DNA of 46,697 bases from JAOPZY01 sp036495025 (GTDB lineage Bacteria > Actinomycetota > CADDZG01 > JAHWKV01 > JAOPZY01): assembly GCA_036495025.1 (NCBI GenBank), contig DASXNO010000082.1:1-46697 (forward strand), read 5' to 3'. The notes below the pieces were generated by a model. That model ran no database searches. It worked only from the letters and a program-made list of their open reading frames with translations, and had not been told where the DNA came from. Shown here piece after piece: positions 22,972 through 30,629 of this stretch. Both the position numbers and the translations under genes were made by a program. Position 1 is the first letter of the stretch. The number at the start of each line of letters is the position of its first letter.

Positions 22972-22982
22972 GGCGACCCCCC

Positions 22983-23022
22983 TGTTAAAAACAAGATAGC
23001 ACTTATTCAAAGTAACGAAGCC
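22983..23022 (-). promoter_or_regulatory. AT-rich promoter/operator of the SDR operon
   Basis: Two small inverted repeats, TGTTAAAAACA (22983-22993) and ACTTATTCAAAGT (23001-23013), flank a -10-like TATCTT (minus, 22998-22993). The patch is markedly AT-rich against its surroundings. They are candidate operators for the operon's own SufR-like or XRE-family regulator. The -35 is not clear. Confidence 0.45.
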
Positions 23023-23038
23023 CGAGCTGCTGTAGATT

Positions 23039-23087
23039 CTTCTTTGTATGAATAGGGGTCATAATTACCCCTCAGCATACAAAGAAG
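23039..23087. repeat. 49-nt two-stage hairpin/palindrome between CHAP gene and SDR operon
   Basis: The outer arms CTTCTTTGTATG (23039-23050) and CATACAAAGAAG (23076-23087) are a perfect 12-bp inverted repeat. A 3x3 internal loop leads to a second perfect stem, AGGGGT (23054-23059) with ACCCCT (23067-23072), and a 7-nt loop. It begins 2 nt past the CHAP gene stop. Either RNA strand can fold it. It could be a terminator for the CHAP gene, although no U-run follows, or an attenuator or insulator ahead of the SDR operon. The outer stem is unusually AT-rich for this genome. Confidence 0.8.
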
Positions 23088-23088
23088 C

Positions 23089-24465
23089 TCAGGTGCGCCC
23101 GTTTCTCCGCCGGACGAAGAACGTCGCCGCCCCCGCCAGGGCGGCGAGGGCGACCAGGACCGCCGCTCCCTCCATCAGCCAGGACGTGCTCCGGCCCACG
23201 AATGCGGACGCGAGGAACGTGGGGGCGTTCGTGACGTCGACCGAGCGCCTCAGGATGCAGGAGGCCGGGGAGGGCTGCGGCCCATCGGGCGTGTTGACCT
23301 CGACGGAAAGGCAGAGCGTCAGGACGTGGGCGCCCGGCCGCAGTGGCGTGACCGTCCACTGCCAGACGGCAAGGTTGGTCCCGAGCACCGCCTGCTGCGC
23401 CGGCGTCGTGGCGGCGATGCGGAAGTCCGGGCTCTGGAGCGTCGCGGCCAGGAGACTGCCGGGCGGCAGCGGCGAGGCGGCCGATCCCGTGAGCTGCTGG
23501 TTGAGCGCTGCCGCGAGGCGGTCGGGCCGGCTGAGGCGCGCCTCCACGAGCCGTGTGGCGCCGGGCCGCATCACCCGGTCCGGGTCGAACGACACGTAGG
23601 AGGCCCCCAGGCCGGACAGGGCGCTCGCGGCCAGGGCCTTGGGATCCGGTCCGGGCGGAGCGGGAGCTTGGCTTGGAGCCGGGGTGGGCGAGGCCGATGG
23701 AGCCGGAGTTGGGGCCGGAGTTGGAGCTCGAGTTGGAACCGGGGCGGGCGGGGTGGGTTTCGGCGGGGCTGGGGCGGAGGGCGGCGCCGGCCGGGTGGGC
23801 GGCACCCAGACCACACCCCCGGGCACCGTCTGGTCGCGGATGTGGAGGAAGGCGTCGGCCCCATGGCGGGAGATCGTCCGGGTGTCGTAGGTGCCGTCGA
23901 GGAAGTTGTTGTACTCGCCCACCGCGGCGCTGCCGTCGGGGTTGAGGGCCAGCACGACGGCGACGTGGCCCAGCCCACCGTCGACCTCGGGGCCCCACCA
24001 GGCGACCGCCCCGAGCGTGGGGTAATTGGTGACGTTGACGGCGGGGACCTGGTCCTTCCATTGCGACGCGTTTCCGTGGACCGTCCGGGAGTCGAAACCC
24101 AGCTTGACCGCCACGTAGTCCGTGCAGTTGCGGTAGCCGAAACCACGCGGGGAGATCGTGCTGGGGGCATCGACGGACTCCTGCCCGCCGGAGACGGTGG
24201 AGGGGGTCGGTCCCCAGTCGAAGTCGTGACACCACTCCGTGTGCGGTGGCCCCGAGGAGGCCTGCGGGGACCACTCACAGGGCATGTCCGCGTTCGGGTA
24301 GCCCCCTGTATCGGGGGTTTGCGCAATGGCCGGGAGCGAAAGGGTGGCCATCGCGACGACCACGCCCGCCGCCAAGGCCATCTGCCAGCGCATTCCGCCC
24401 CCTCCCCCCGCCCTGCTCGGGCGACCTTCCCGAAGGGGCATTATCGCCTGCTTCAGGACATTCAC
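23089..24465 (-). CDS. Secreted/membrane-anchored CHAP-domain peptidoglycan hydrolase, putative SOS-regulated
   Basis: The 458-aa protein (GTG 24465) has a signal peptide (hydrophobic core MALAAGVVVAMATLSL, cleavage after AIA), a CHAP domain with catalytic Cys114 (GYRNCTDYVAVKLG) and His157 (GLGHVAVVLAL), plus GNASQWK and GEYNN, a Pro/Ala/Thr linker (about 218-275), a beta-rich domain (285-420) and a C-terminal transmembrane helix with VRRRNGRT tail (430-458). CHAP enzymes are amidases or endopeptidases that cut peptidoglycan stem or cross-bridge peptides. GTG 24465 has GAGGAG at 8 nt; ATG 24393 (434 aa, G-rich Shine-Dalgarno-like stretch) is the alternative. A perfect LexA box lies in the promoter. 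It is divergent from mraZ and the division cluster. Function as a damage-induced wall hydrolase or division inhibitor is inference. Confidence 0.88.
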   Translation of the reverse strand: MNVLKQAIMPLREGRPSRAGGGGGMRWQMALAAGVVVAMATLSLPAIAQTPDTGGYPNADMPCEWSPQASSGPPHTEWCHDFDWGPTPSTVSGGQESVDAPSTISPRGFGYRNCTDYVAVKLGFDSRTVHGNASQWKDQVPAVNVTNYPTLGAVAWWGPEVDGGLGHVAVVLALNPDGSAAVGEYNNFLDGTYDTRTISRHGADAFLHIRDQTVPGGVVWVPPTRPAPPSAPAPPKPTPPAPVPTRAPTPAPTPAPSASPTPAPSQAPAPPGPDPKALAASALSGLGASYVSFDPDRVMRPGATRLVEARLSRPDRLAAALNQQLTGSAASPLPPGSLLAATLQSPDFRIAATTPAQQAVLGTNLAVWQWTVTPLRPGAHVLTLCLSVEVNTPDGPQPSPASCILRRSVDVTNAPTFLASAFVGRSTSWLMEGAAVLVALAALAGAATFFVRRRNGRT

Positions 24466-24487
24466 CGCAGTCACTCCTCAAGATATA

Positions 24488-24503
24488 TCGAACGTCAGTT
24501 CGA
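24488..24503 (-). promoter_or_regulatory. Perfect LexA (SOS) box upstream of CHAP hydrolase gene
   Basis: TCGAACGTCAGTTCGA matches the actinobacterial LexA consensus TCGAAC-N4-GTTCGA at all 12 fixed positions; flanking A and T extend both arms to 7 bp. It lies 22 nt upstream of GTG 24465. On the minus strand it fills the 17-nt gap between a TACACA and a TATATC hexamer, so LexA binding would cover the core promoter. Chance occurrence of 12 fixed bases in this window is about 0.003 under equal base use. Confidence 0.8.
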
Positions 24504-24595
24504 TTGTGTAAGTCGCTCGCACTCCGGCGCCCGGAATTACACAGCTGTAAGTCCTATCAGCACCTCTTTTTACGTCGATTTTGGCGTCGAAAATG

Positions 24596-24638
24596 TTGAC
24601 TGGTGGTGAAGGGTGGCGTAGGGTGGGGCGTCGTGGGG
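24596..24638 (+). promoter_or_regulatory. mraZ promoter with four-copy MraZ operator
   Basis: TTGACT (24596-24601), a 17-nt spacer and TAGGGT (24619-24624) form a sigma-A promoter. Across it run four TGGNG units exactly 10 nt apart: TGGTG 24604, TGGCG 24614, TGGGG 24624, TGGGG 24634. MraZ is known to bind direct TGGGN-type repeats spaced by 5 nt upstream of its own gene, so this is a convincing autoregulatory site covering the spacer, -10 and start of transcription. Confidence 0.8.
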
Positions 24639-24697
24639 CAACCTCCCCACGGAAGGGTTCTCAAGGCATCAGACCGGAAGGCGAGTGGAGCTGACCA

Positions 24698-25120
24698 GTG
24701 CTGCTTGGCGAGTTTCGTCACTCCTTGGACTCCAAGGGGAGGGTCTTCCTTCCGTCGCGCTGGCGGGAGGAGCTGGGCGAGACCGTCGTGATCACCCAGG
24801 GTCTTGACCGCTGCCTGTTCCTCATGGGCAAGCCACGGTTCGAGGAATGGGCGCAGCGCTTCGACGAGCTGCCGGTCGAACGCAAGGACGCCCGGGCCTA
24901 CAGCCGGATCTTCTTCGCCAAGGCATCCGAGGAGCAGGTGGACGGCCAGGGTCGCATCACGATCCCGGCCAACCTGCGGGATCTGGCGGGTCTCGGCAAG
25001 GAGCTCGTGCTCTCCGGGGTGTCCCGCCGGGCCGAGATCTGGGACCGAGGGCTCTACGAGACCTACCAGGGCAATGTGGTGGAGCGGTACGAAGAGATTG
25101 CGGAGACGCTGCAGCTCTAG
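24698..25120 (+). CDS. mraZ: Transcriptional regulator MraZ
   Basis: The 140-aa protein has two SpoVT-AbrB-like repeats, LLGEFRHSLDSKGRVFLPSR at the N-terminus and EEQVDGQGRITIPANLR at about 79-95, and ends with the usual C-terminal helix. MraZ forms a ring and represses the dcw operon through repeats upstream. GTG 24698 is the start, with GGAG 8 nt upstream. It heads the division cluster and sits downstream of its own putative operator. Confidence 0.96.
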   Translation: MLLGEFRHSLDSKGRVFLPSRWREELGETVVITQGLDRCLFLMGKPRFEEWAQRFDELPVERKDARAYSRIFFAKASEEQVDGQGRITIPANLRDLAGLGKELVLSGVSRRAEIWDRGLYETYQGNVVERYEEIAETLQL

Positions 25121-25191
25121 GAGCCCGAGCGCCTTCAAGGCGCCGATCAAGGCCAGAGGCGCCCCAGGGCGCGAGGTGAGAGGAGGTCCAG

Positions 25192-25377
25192 ATGGCGATG
25201 GATATGGCGATGAAGCTGCCGGAGGCGCCGGCGGCGGGTCGTGGGTTCGAGATGCGAGAGGTGTCGACAGCCCTTGGCCGCGAGACCTACGCGACGTTCC
25301 TGCTGCTCGCAGTCGCCGGGTTCATCATCGCCGGGTACGTCGGCCTGGCCCTGTTCTTCGTCGGAGCCCTCAGGTGA
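25192..25377 (+). CDS. 61-aa membrane protein between mraZ and rsmH
   Basis: The ATG at 25192 has a strong AGGAGG 5 nt upstream. The 61-aa product has a charged cytoplasmic-looking N-terminal half (about 1-33) and one transmembrane helix (FLLLAVAGFIIAGYVGLALFF, about 36-56) ending in GALR. The gene lies 71 nt after mraZ and 6 nt before rsmH, so it is inside the dcw operon. No dcw gene of this type is standard in this position; ftsL has its usual place after rsmH. I do not recognise it; topology (N-in, single helix) would suit a small divisome or cell-wall partner. Confidence 0.75.
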   Translation: MAMDMAMKLPEAPAAGRGFEMREVSTALGRETYATFLLLAVAGFIIAGYVGLALFFVGALR

Positions 25378-25383
25378 TCAGGG

Positions 25384-26370
25384 ATGACCAACCCCGGCGA
25401 GGAGGGGGCGCCGTTCCACCACGTTCCGGTGCTGGCGGCCGAGGTCGTCCAGGAACTGATGCCGGCGCTGGAGGCCGCACCGGAAGGCACCCTCGTTGAT
25501 TGCACGGTGGGAGGGGGCGGACATGCCGAGGCCCTGCTGGCCGCAGCCCCCGGCGCGTCCCTCGTCGGGCTCGACCGGGACCCCGAGGCGCTCGCTGCCG
25601 CAGCGGCCCGCCTGGCGCGCTTCGGTGATCGCGTCGTCCTCGCGCACCGGCGCTTCGGCGAGCTGGCGGCGGTCCTCGCGGAGGTGGGCGCCCGCGACGT
25701 TCGCGGCGTCCTCTACGACCTCGGTGTGTCGTCTCCGCATCTCGACCAGCCGGCCCGCGGCTTCGGCTTCCGATCGGGGGGGCCCCTCGACATGCGCATG
25801 GATCCCGCCCAGGCTCTTACCGCGGCGGACGTGGTGAACGGCTATCCCGAGCCTGCCCTCGCCTCGGTGCTCTCCCGGTGGGGCGAGGAACGCTTCGCTC
25901 GCCGCATTGCGGGAGCCATTGCCCGCCGGCGGCTGGAGCGGCCGTTCGCCGACACCGCGGACCTTGCCGAGGTCGTGAAGGAAGCCATCCCCGCGGCCAC
26001 CAGGCGGACCGGCCCCCACCCCGCGCGCCGCACCTTCCAGGCCCTGCGGATCGAGGTCAACAACGAGCTGGGGGAATTGGAAGCCACGCTCCCCCAGGCG
26101 ATCGAGGCGTTGCAGCCCGGCGGGCGGGTCGCCGTCATCAGCTACCACTCGCTCGAGGACCGTCTCGTGAAGCGGACGTTTGCCGATGCGGCGGCGGGTT
26201 GCCGCTGCCCGCGCGACCTCCCGGTCTGCGTCTGCGGTGCTCGGGCGGTGCTCCGTGTCATCACCCGCAAGCCGCTCCGCCCCGGCCCCGAGGAGCTCGA
26301 GGGCAACCCCCGGGCGTCCAGCGCCATGCTCCGGGTGGCGGAGCGTCTCGACCGTGCGGAGCCGTCCTGA
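25384..26370 (+). CDS. rsmH: 16S rRNA (cytosine-1402-N4)-methyltransferase
   Basis: The 328-aa SAM-dependent enzyme (MraW) has FHHVPVLAAEVVQEL at the N-terminus, the SAM loop DCTVGGGGHAEALL, YDLGVSSPHLDQPARGFGFR, TFQALRIEVNNEL and the SYHSLEDRLVKRTF block. It methylates C1402 in the 30S P site. A cysteine-rich loop (CRCPRDLPVCVCG) precedes the C-terminus as in homologues. Stop and ftsL start share one base (TGATG). Confidence 0.97.
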   Translation: MTNPGEEGAPFHHVPVLAAEVVQELMPALEAAPEGTLVDCTVGGGGHAEALLAAAPGASLVGLDRDPEALAAAAARLARFGDRVVLAHRRFGELAAVLAEVGARDVRGVLYDLGVSSPHLDQPARGFGFRSGGPLDMRMDPAQALTAADVVNGYPEPALASVLSRWGEERFARRIAGAIARRRLERPFADTADLAEVVKEAIPAATRRTGPHPARRTFQALRIEVNNELGELEATLPQAIEALQPGGRVAVISYHSLEDRLVKRTFADAAAGCRCPRDLPVCVCGARAVLRVITRKPLRPGPEELEGNPRASSAMLRVAERLDRAEPS

Positions 26371-27077
26371 TGTCACCGGAATACGAGGGCCCCCAGGACG
26401 AGGATGAGGCCGTCGCGCCGCGGCGGGTCAAGCACCTCATCGTGCTCCCGGGCGGGGCGGAACAAGGCGGCGACCAATGGGCGGACTACGCCGCGGACCA
26501 GTGGGCCGACGTTGGGCCGGAGCCTGAGGATGGCGAAGCCGGTGCAGATCTCCAGGCCCCGGCAGCCGACCCCTCGCCCCCGCTGGCGGACGCTCGCCGG
26601 CCGGCACGCGGCTCCGGCGCCTCGCAGGGCGCGGCCTCCGCCGCCGCCGCCCAGATGTCCGACGCGTTCCCCCTCGAGGTCTCTCCTACCCGAAGTCTAA
26701 GGCTCAAGTTAAGGGTTATCTCACGCAGCGTGACCTCGACGAGGGCCCCGGGAATGCCCTTCATCGTTTTTGCATCGGTGCTGGTGGGAGCGGCAATTTT
26801 TGCCCTGGTCGTCCTCCATGTCATGGTGGATCAGGCGTCCTTCCGCATGGACACCCTGGAGAGCCAGGTCACCGCTCAGCAGGCCCAGCTCCGCGAGCTC
26901 CGCTACGCGGTCTCCGTGCAGGAGGCCCCCGGCCGGGTCGCAGCCCTCGCCTCGCAGGCCGGTCTCGTCCCGGCCACGCAGATCCAGACGCTCGTGGGGC
27001 CCGGGCCCCGTGGGCTCACCGCAACGACCCCCCCGACCGCCACGGCACCGCCTTCCCGCCGCCAGCCCCAGCCATGA
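26370..27077 (+). CDS. ftsL: Bitopic FtsL-like division protein with long N-terminal extension
   Basis: The 235-aa protein has a hydrophilic cytoplasmic region (1 to about 125, Asp/Glu-rich then Ala-rich), one transmembrane segment (MPFIVFASVLVGAAIFALVV, about 128-150) and a short extracytoplasmic coiled coil (SFRMDTLESQVTAQQAQLRE) followed by a Pro/Thr tail. Position between rsmH and ftsI and topology identify it as FtsL, which recruits FtsQ-DivIC and FtsWI. Sequence alone is poorly conserved in this family. The N-terminal extension is much longer than in model bacteria. The stop overlaps ftsI (ATGA). Confidence 0.8.
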   Translation: MSPEYEGPQDEDEAVAPRRVKHLIVLPGGAEQGGDQWADYAADQWADVGPEPEDGEAGADLQAPAADPSPPLADARRPARGSGASQGAASAAAAQMSDAFPLEVSPTRSLRLKLRVISRSVTSTRAPGMPFIVFASVLVGAAIFALVVLHVMVDQASFRMDTLESQVTAQQAQLRELRYAVSVQEAPGRVAALASQAGLVPATQIQTLVGPGPRGLTATTPPTATAPPSRRQPQP

Positions 27078-29077
27078 AGACGATGCCACCCGTCCAGGAG
27101 CGGCGAACTCCGCTCCGGAGGTCGCCGGTGCGTGGCAGGTCCCCGGCCGCGCCGCCGCGGGTACCCCGGGCAGCTCCCCTGCCCCGGCTGGACCTGGCAG
27201 GAGCGGTTCGTCGCCCGGTCCGCACTCCCCGCCGCCGTGCCCCGGGGCGGGGCCAGGCTCGGGGCCAGGTCTGGCCGCTGCCGGTCCATTCGACCGGCGG
27301 GTTCCGCCCCCGCGTGCGCCTGATCGTGCTGCTCCTGATCATGGTCTCGTCGCTCGTGGTGGTGGCGGGCCGCCTCGTGTGGGTCCAGGGGGTGTCCTCC
27401 GGGCACTTCGTCGCGCTCGCCTCCGGCCAGCGGGACCGGACGTTCATCCTGTCGGCGCGGCGAGGGTCGATCGTCGACCGCAATGGCAACACCCTGGCGA
27501 TGTCGGTCGACGCCAAGACCCTCATCGCCGACCCGCGGCTCATCGTGAGCCCCCAGGCCACGGCCCGGACCCTCGCGCCCATGCTCGGCGTCCCGGCGGC
27601 GGACCTTGCCGCCAGGCTCTCCAACGGTTCAGGGTTTGCCTACCTGGCACGCCGGATCGATCCGCAGGTCGCGGCGAGCGTCGTCGCGCTCGGGATCCCG
27701 GGCATCCAGTCGATCACCGAGCCGCTGCGCGTGTACCCCGACGGCCAACTCGCCGCCCACATCGTCGGCTTCACCGGCACCGATGCCCAGGGCCTCGCGG
27801 GGCTCGAGTCGACCTACGACTCGGTGCTGTCGGGCAAGGCCGGGTCGATGGCAATGCAGACCGACCCCCAGGGCAGGGAGATCGTCTCCGCCAAGTCCCA
27901 GACCATTCCCCCCGTACCCGGCGACGACGTCGTCCTCACGATCGACCAGAACATCCAGTACGAGGCGGAAGCCGCCCTGGCCCAAGCGGTGGGGACCTAC
28001 CATGCCAATGGCGGGACGATCATCGTGATGCGTCCCTCGACCGGAGAGGTCCTGGGTCTGGCCAACTACCCGACCTTCGACCTCAACACGTACTCGACGT
28101 CGACGGTTGCCTCCCGCGTCGACCGGGCCGTGCAGGACGTGTACGAGCCCGGGTCGGCGAGCAAGGTGATCACGGCGGCTGCCGCGCTCGAGTCCGGGGT
28201 GGTGTCCCCGGACGAGGTCATGTCCGTCCCCGACACCCTGCATCTCGCCAACAGCACCTTCCACGACGCCGAGCCGCACAAGGTCCTCAACCTCACGTTG
28301 CCCCAGATCCTCGAGCAGTCCTCGAACGTCGGGACGATCCAGGTGGGCCTCCGGGTGGGCAGGGACCGCCTGTACAGCTACCTGCAGAAGTTCGGGTACG
28401 GCAAGGCGACGGGCGTGGGCCTACCCGGGGAGTCGTCGGGAATCCTTCCGCCTGCCCGGACCTGGTCCGCGACCCAGCTTCCGACCGCCGCCATCGGGCA
28501 GGGCGTTGCCGTGACCCCCATGCAGATGATGTCGGTGTACTCGACCGTCGCCAACGGGGGGGTCTGGGTGCAGCCCCGGATCGTCGAGGGGGAGCGGGAC
28601 GCCTCGGGCACGCTGCGGCCGGCCGCAGCGCAGGTCTCCCGCAGGGTCATCCGTCCCGAGACCGCCCAGACCCTCACGTCGATGCTGCTGGAGGTCGTCG
28701 GCGGCTCGACCGGCACCGGCGCCGCTGCGGCGATCCCCGGCTACCAGGTGGCGGGCAAGACCGGCACGGCCCAGAAGCCCATCCCGGGGGGAGCGGGTTA
28801 CTCGGGCTATACGGCGTCGTTCATCGGGTTCGCTCCGGCGGCCAATCCTCAGGTGGCGGTCGGGGTCGTGCTCGACGATCCCACGCCCATCTGGGGAGGG
28901 TCCACCGCCGCCCCCACGTTCAAGATCGTCATGCAGAACGCCCTGCAGCGTCTCGGGATCGGGCCGGGACCGGTCCTTCCCATGCGGGGGGGAACTCCTC
29001 TCCCCCCGGGGGGAACACCCCTCCCGGGCCCGGCTCGTTCCGGAGACGTTCCGATGGCCCCCGGGGTCGCAGAGTGA
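27074..29077 (+). CDS. ftsI: Class B penicillin-binding protein FtsI (PBP3), septal transpeptidase
   Basis: The 667-aa protein has a basic Pro/Arg-rich cytoplasmic tail (about 1-75), one transmembrane helix (about 82-104), a dimerisation/pedestal region with RGSIVDRNG, and the transpeptidase domain with S361-x-x-K364 (EPGSASKV), S416-S-N418 (EQSSNVG) and K562-T-G (VAGKTGTAQ). It cross-links septal peptidoglycan with FtsW. The Arg-rich N-terminal tail is longer than in E. coli. After the KTG domain a Gly/Pro tail closes the protein. It overlaps ftsL by four bases; murE begins 16 nt later. Confidence 0.97.
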   Translation: MKTMPPVQERRTPLRRSPVRGRSPAAPPRVPRAAPLPRLDLAGAVRRPVRTPRRRAPGRGQARGQVWPLPVHSTGGFRPRVRLIVLLLIMVSSLVVVAGRLVWVQGVSSGHFVALASGQRDRTFILSARRGSIVDRNGNTLAMSVDAKTLIADPRLIVSPQATARTLAPMLGVPAADLAARLSNGSGFAYLARRIDPQVAASVVALGIPGIQSITEPLRVYPDGQLAAHIVGFTGTDAQGLAGLESTYDSVLSGKAGSMAMQTDPQGREIVSAKSQTIPPVPGDDVVLTIDQNIQYEAEAALAQAVGTYHANGGTIIVMRPSTGEVLGLANYPTFDLNTYSTSTVASRVDRAVQDVYEPGSASKVITAAAALESGVVSPDEVMSVPDTLHLANSTFHDAEPHKVLNLTLPQILEQSSNVGTIQVGLRVGRDRLYSYLQKFGYGKATGVGLPGESSGILPPARTWSATQLPTAAIGQGVAVTPMQMMSVYSTVANGGVWVQPRIVEGERDASGTLRPAAAQVSRRVIRPETAQTLTSMLLEVVGGSTGTGAAAAIPGYQVAGKTGTAQKPIPGGAGYSGYTASFIGFAPAANPQVAVGVVLDDPTPIWGGSTAAPTFKIVMQNALQRLGIGPGPVLPMRGGTPLPPGGTPLPGPARSGDVPMAPGVAE

Positions 29078-29093
29078 GTGCCTGAGCGCGGGC

Positions 29094-30629
29094 GTGCGCG
29101 ATGCTTGGGCCCGCATGCGGCTCTCCGAGATCGCCGCCCTGCTCCACCCGCTGCAGGTGCGGGGTCTGGAGCCGGGCGAGGATGCCACCGAGGTGACGGA
29201 CCTCGCCTTCGACTCCCGCCGGGCGTCGCCCGGGAGCCTGTTCTTCTGCCGGCCGGGGGCCGTCGACGACGGGCACCGTCATGCCCGGGCCGCGGTGGCG
29301 GCGGGAGCGGTTGGGCTGGTTGTCGAGCACGTGCTCAATGTCCCGGTCCCGCAGCTGGTCGTCGAGGACGCCCGGGCAGCCATGAATCTGGTCGCGGGGC
29401 CCTTCTTCGGTCACCCGAGCCGGAGCCTCACCCTGGCCGGGGTGACGGGCACCAACGGCAAGACCACCACGACCTACATGCTCGACGCGATCTTCACCGC
29501 GGCAGGAGCAGCCACGGGCCTGATCGGCACCGTCGAGACGCGCTTTGCGGGAGGCACGACCCCGGGTAACCGCACGACGCCGGAGTCGTCCGATCTCCAG
29601 CGGCTGCTGCGCCGCATGGTCGATGCGGGGGTGGGATTCTGCGCGATGGAGGTGACCTCGGTCGGCCTTGCCCAGGGCCGGGTCGAGGGCACGGAGTTCG
29701 ATGTGTCGGTCTTCACCAACCTCACGCAGGACCACCTCGACTACCATGGCGACCTCGAGACCTACTACCGTGCCAAGCGTGCCCTCTTCGTACCGGAGAG
29801 GACCACCCTCGCCGTGGTCAACGTCGATGACCCCTATGGAGTTCGTCTGGTGAATGAGCTGCGTGACGTGCCGTGCGTCACCTACGCGCTCGACGCGGAG
29901 GCCGGCGTGCGCGCGCTCGATGTGCAGACCGGCCCCGGCGGGTCCAGCTTCCGGGTGGAGGGCACCGTCGCCGGGAGGGCGCTGCACCTGCCGCTGCACG
30001 TCCGCATCCCGGGCCGGTTCAATGTCGCCAACGCGCTGGGCGCGGCGGTGGCCGCCGCCGCGCTCGGCGCGCCGGCCCGTGCGATCGTCGAGGGCCTTGC
30101 GGGCTTGCCGCGCATCCGCGGGCGGTTCGACCTCGTCGAGGAGGGCCAGGACTTCGCCGTCGTCGTGGACTATGCGCACACTCCCGACGGCCTCGGCCGG
30201 GTGCTCGCCGCAGCGCGGGACCTCACCGCACCCGCCGGGGGCCGGCCCCGGGTGATCGCGGTGTTCGGGTGCGGCGGCGACCGGGACCGGACGAAGCGAC
30301 CGCTGATGGGAAGGGCCGCCGCGGAGCATGCCGATGTCGTCTTCGTCACGTCCGACAACCCGCGCAGCGAGGCCCCCGAGGAGATCATGGCCGAGATCGA
30401 GGCGGGCATCGTGGGTGCCCCCCCGCCGCTCGGCTATCACCTGGTCGCCGACCGGGGGGAAGCCATCGACAGCGCGATCGCCAGTGCCCGGTCCGGCGAC
30501 GTGGTCGTGATCGCCGGGAAGGGCCACGAGACCAGCCAGAGCGTCGGCAACCGTCTGATCGACTTCGACGACGCCAGGGTTGCCGCGGCATCGCTGCGGC
30601 GGTTGGCCGGCACCGACGTCAGACGATGA
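29094..30629 (+). CDS. murE: UDP-MurNAc-L-Ala-D-Glu:meso-diaminopimelate ligase
   Basis: The 511-aa Mur ligase has the ATP loop GVTGTNGKTTTTYM (about 117-130), the Lys-carbamate region YRAKRALF, IRGRFDLVEEGQDFAVVVDYAHTPD, and the specificity motif DNPR (SDNPRSEAPEEIM, about 421-424), which points to meso-DAP rather than lysine. It adds the third residue to the stem peptide. The start is GTG 29094 or ATG 29115 (MRLSEIAAL, which fits homologues equally well). The stop overlaps murF (ATGA). Confidence 0.97.
   Translation: MRDAWARMRLSEIAALLHPLQVRGLEPGEDATEVTDLAFDSRRASPGSLFFCRPGAVDDGHRHARAAVAAGAVGLVVEHVLNVPVPQLVVEDARAAMNLVAGPFFGHPSRSLTLAGVTGTNGKTTTTYMLDAIFTAAGAATGLIGTVETRFAGGTTPGNRTTPESSDLQRLLRRMVDAGVGFCAMEVTSVGLAQGRVEGTEFDVSVFTNLTQDHLDYHGDLETYYRAKRALFVPERTTLAVVNVDDPYGVRLVNELRDVPCVTYALDAEAGVRALDVQTGPGGSSFRVEGTVAGRALHLPLHVRIPGRFNVANALGAAVAAAALGAPARAIVEGLAGLPRIRGRFDLVEEGQDFAVVVDYAHTPDGLGRVLAAARDLTAPAGGRPRVIAVFGCGGDRDRTKRPLMGRAAAEHADVVFVTSDNPRSEAPEEIMAEIEAGIVGAPPPLGYHLVADRGEAIDSAIASARSGDVVVIAGKGHETSQSVGNRLIDFDDARVAAASLRRLAGTDVRR

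Noticed and set aside
24505..24553. TGTGTAA/TTACACA inverted repeat and two TGTAAGTC copies in the mraZ-CHAP region
   Set aside because: Spacing of 25 nt between arms and lack of match to a known site; noted as possible extra regulation but not supported enough to call.
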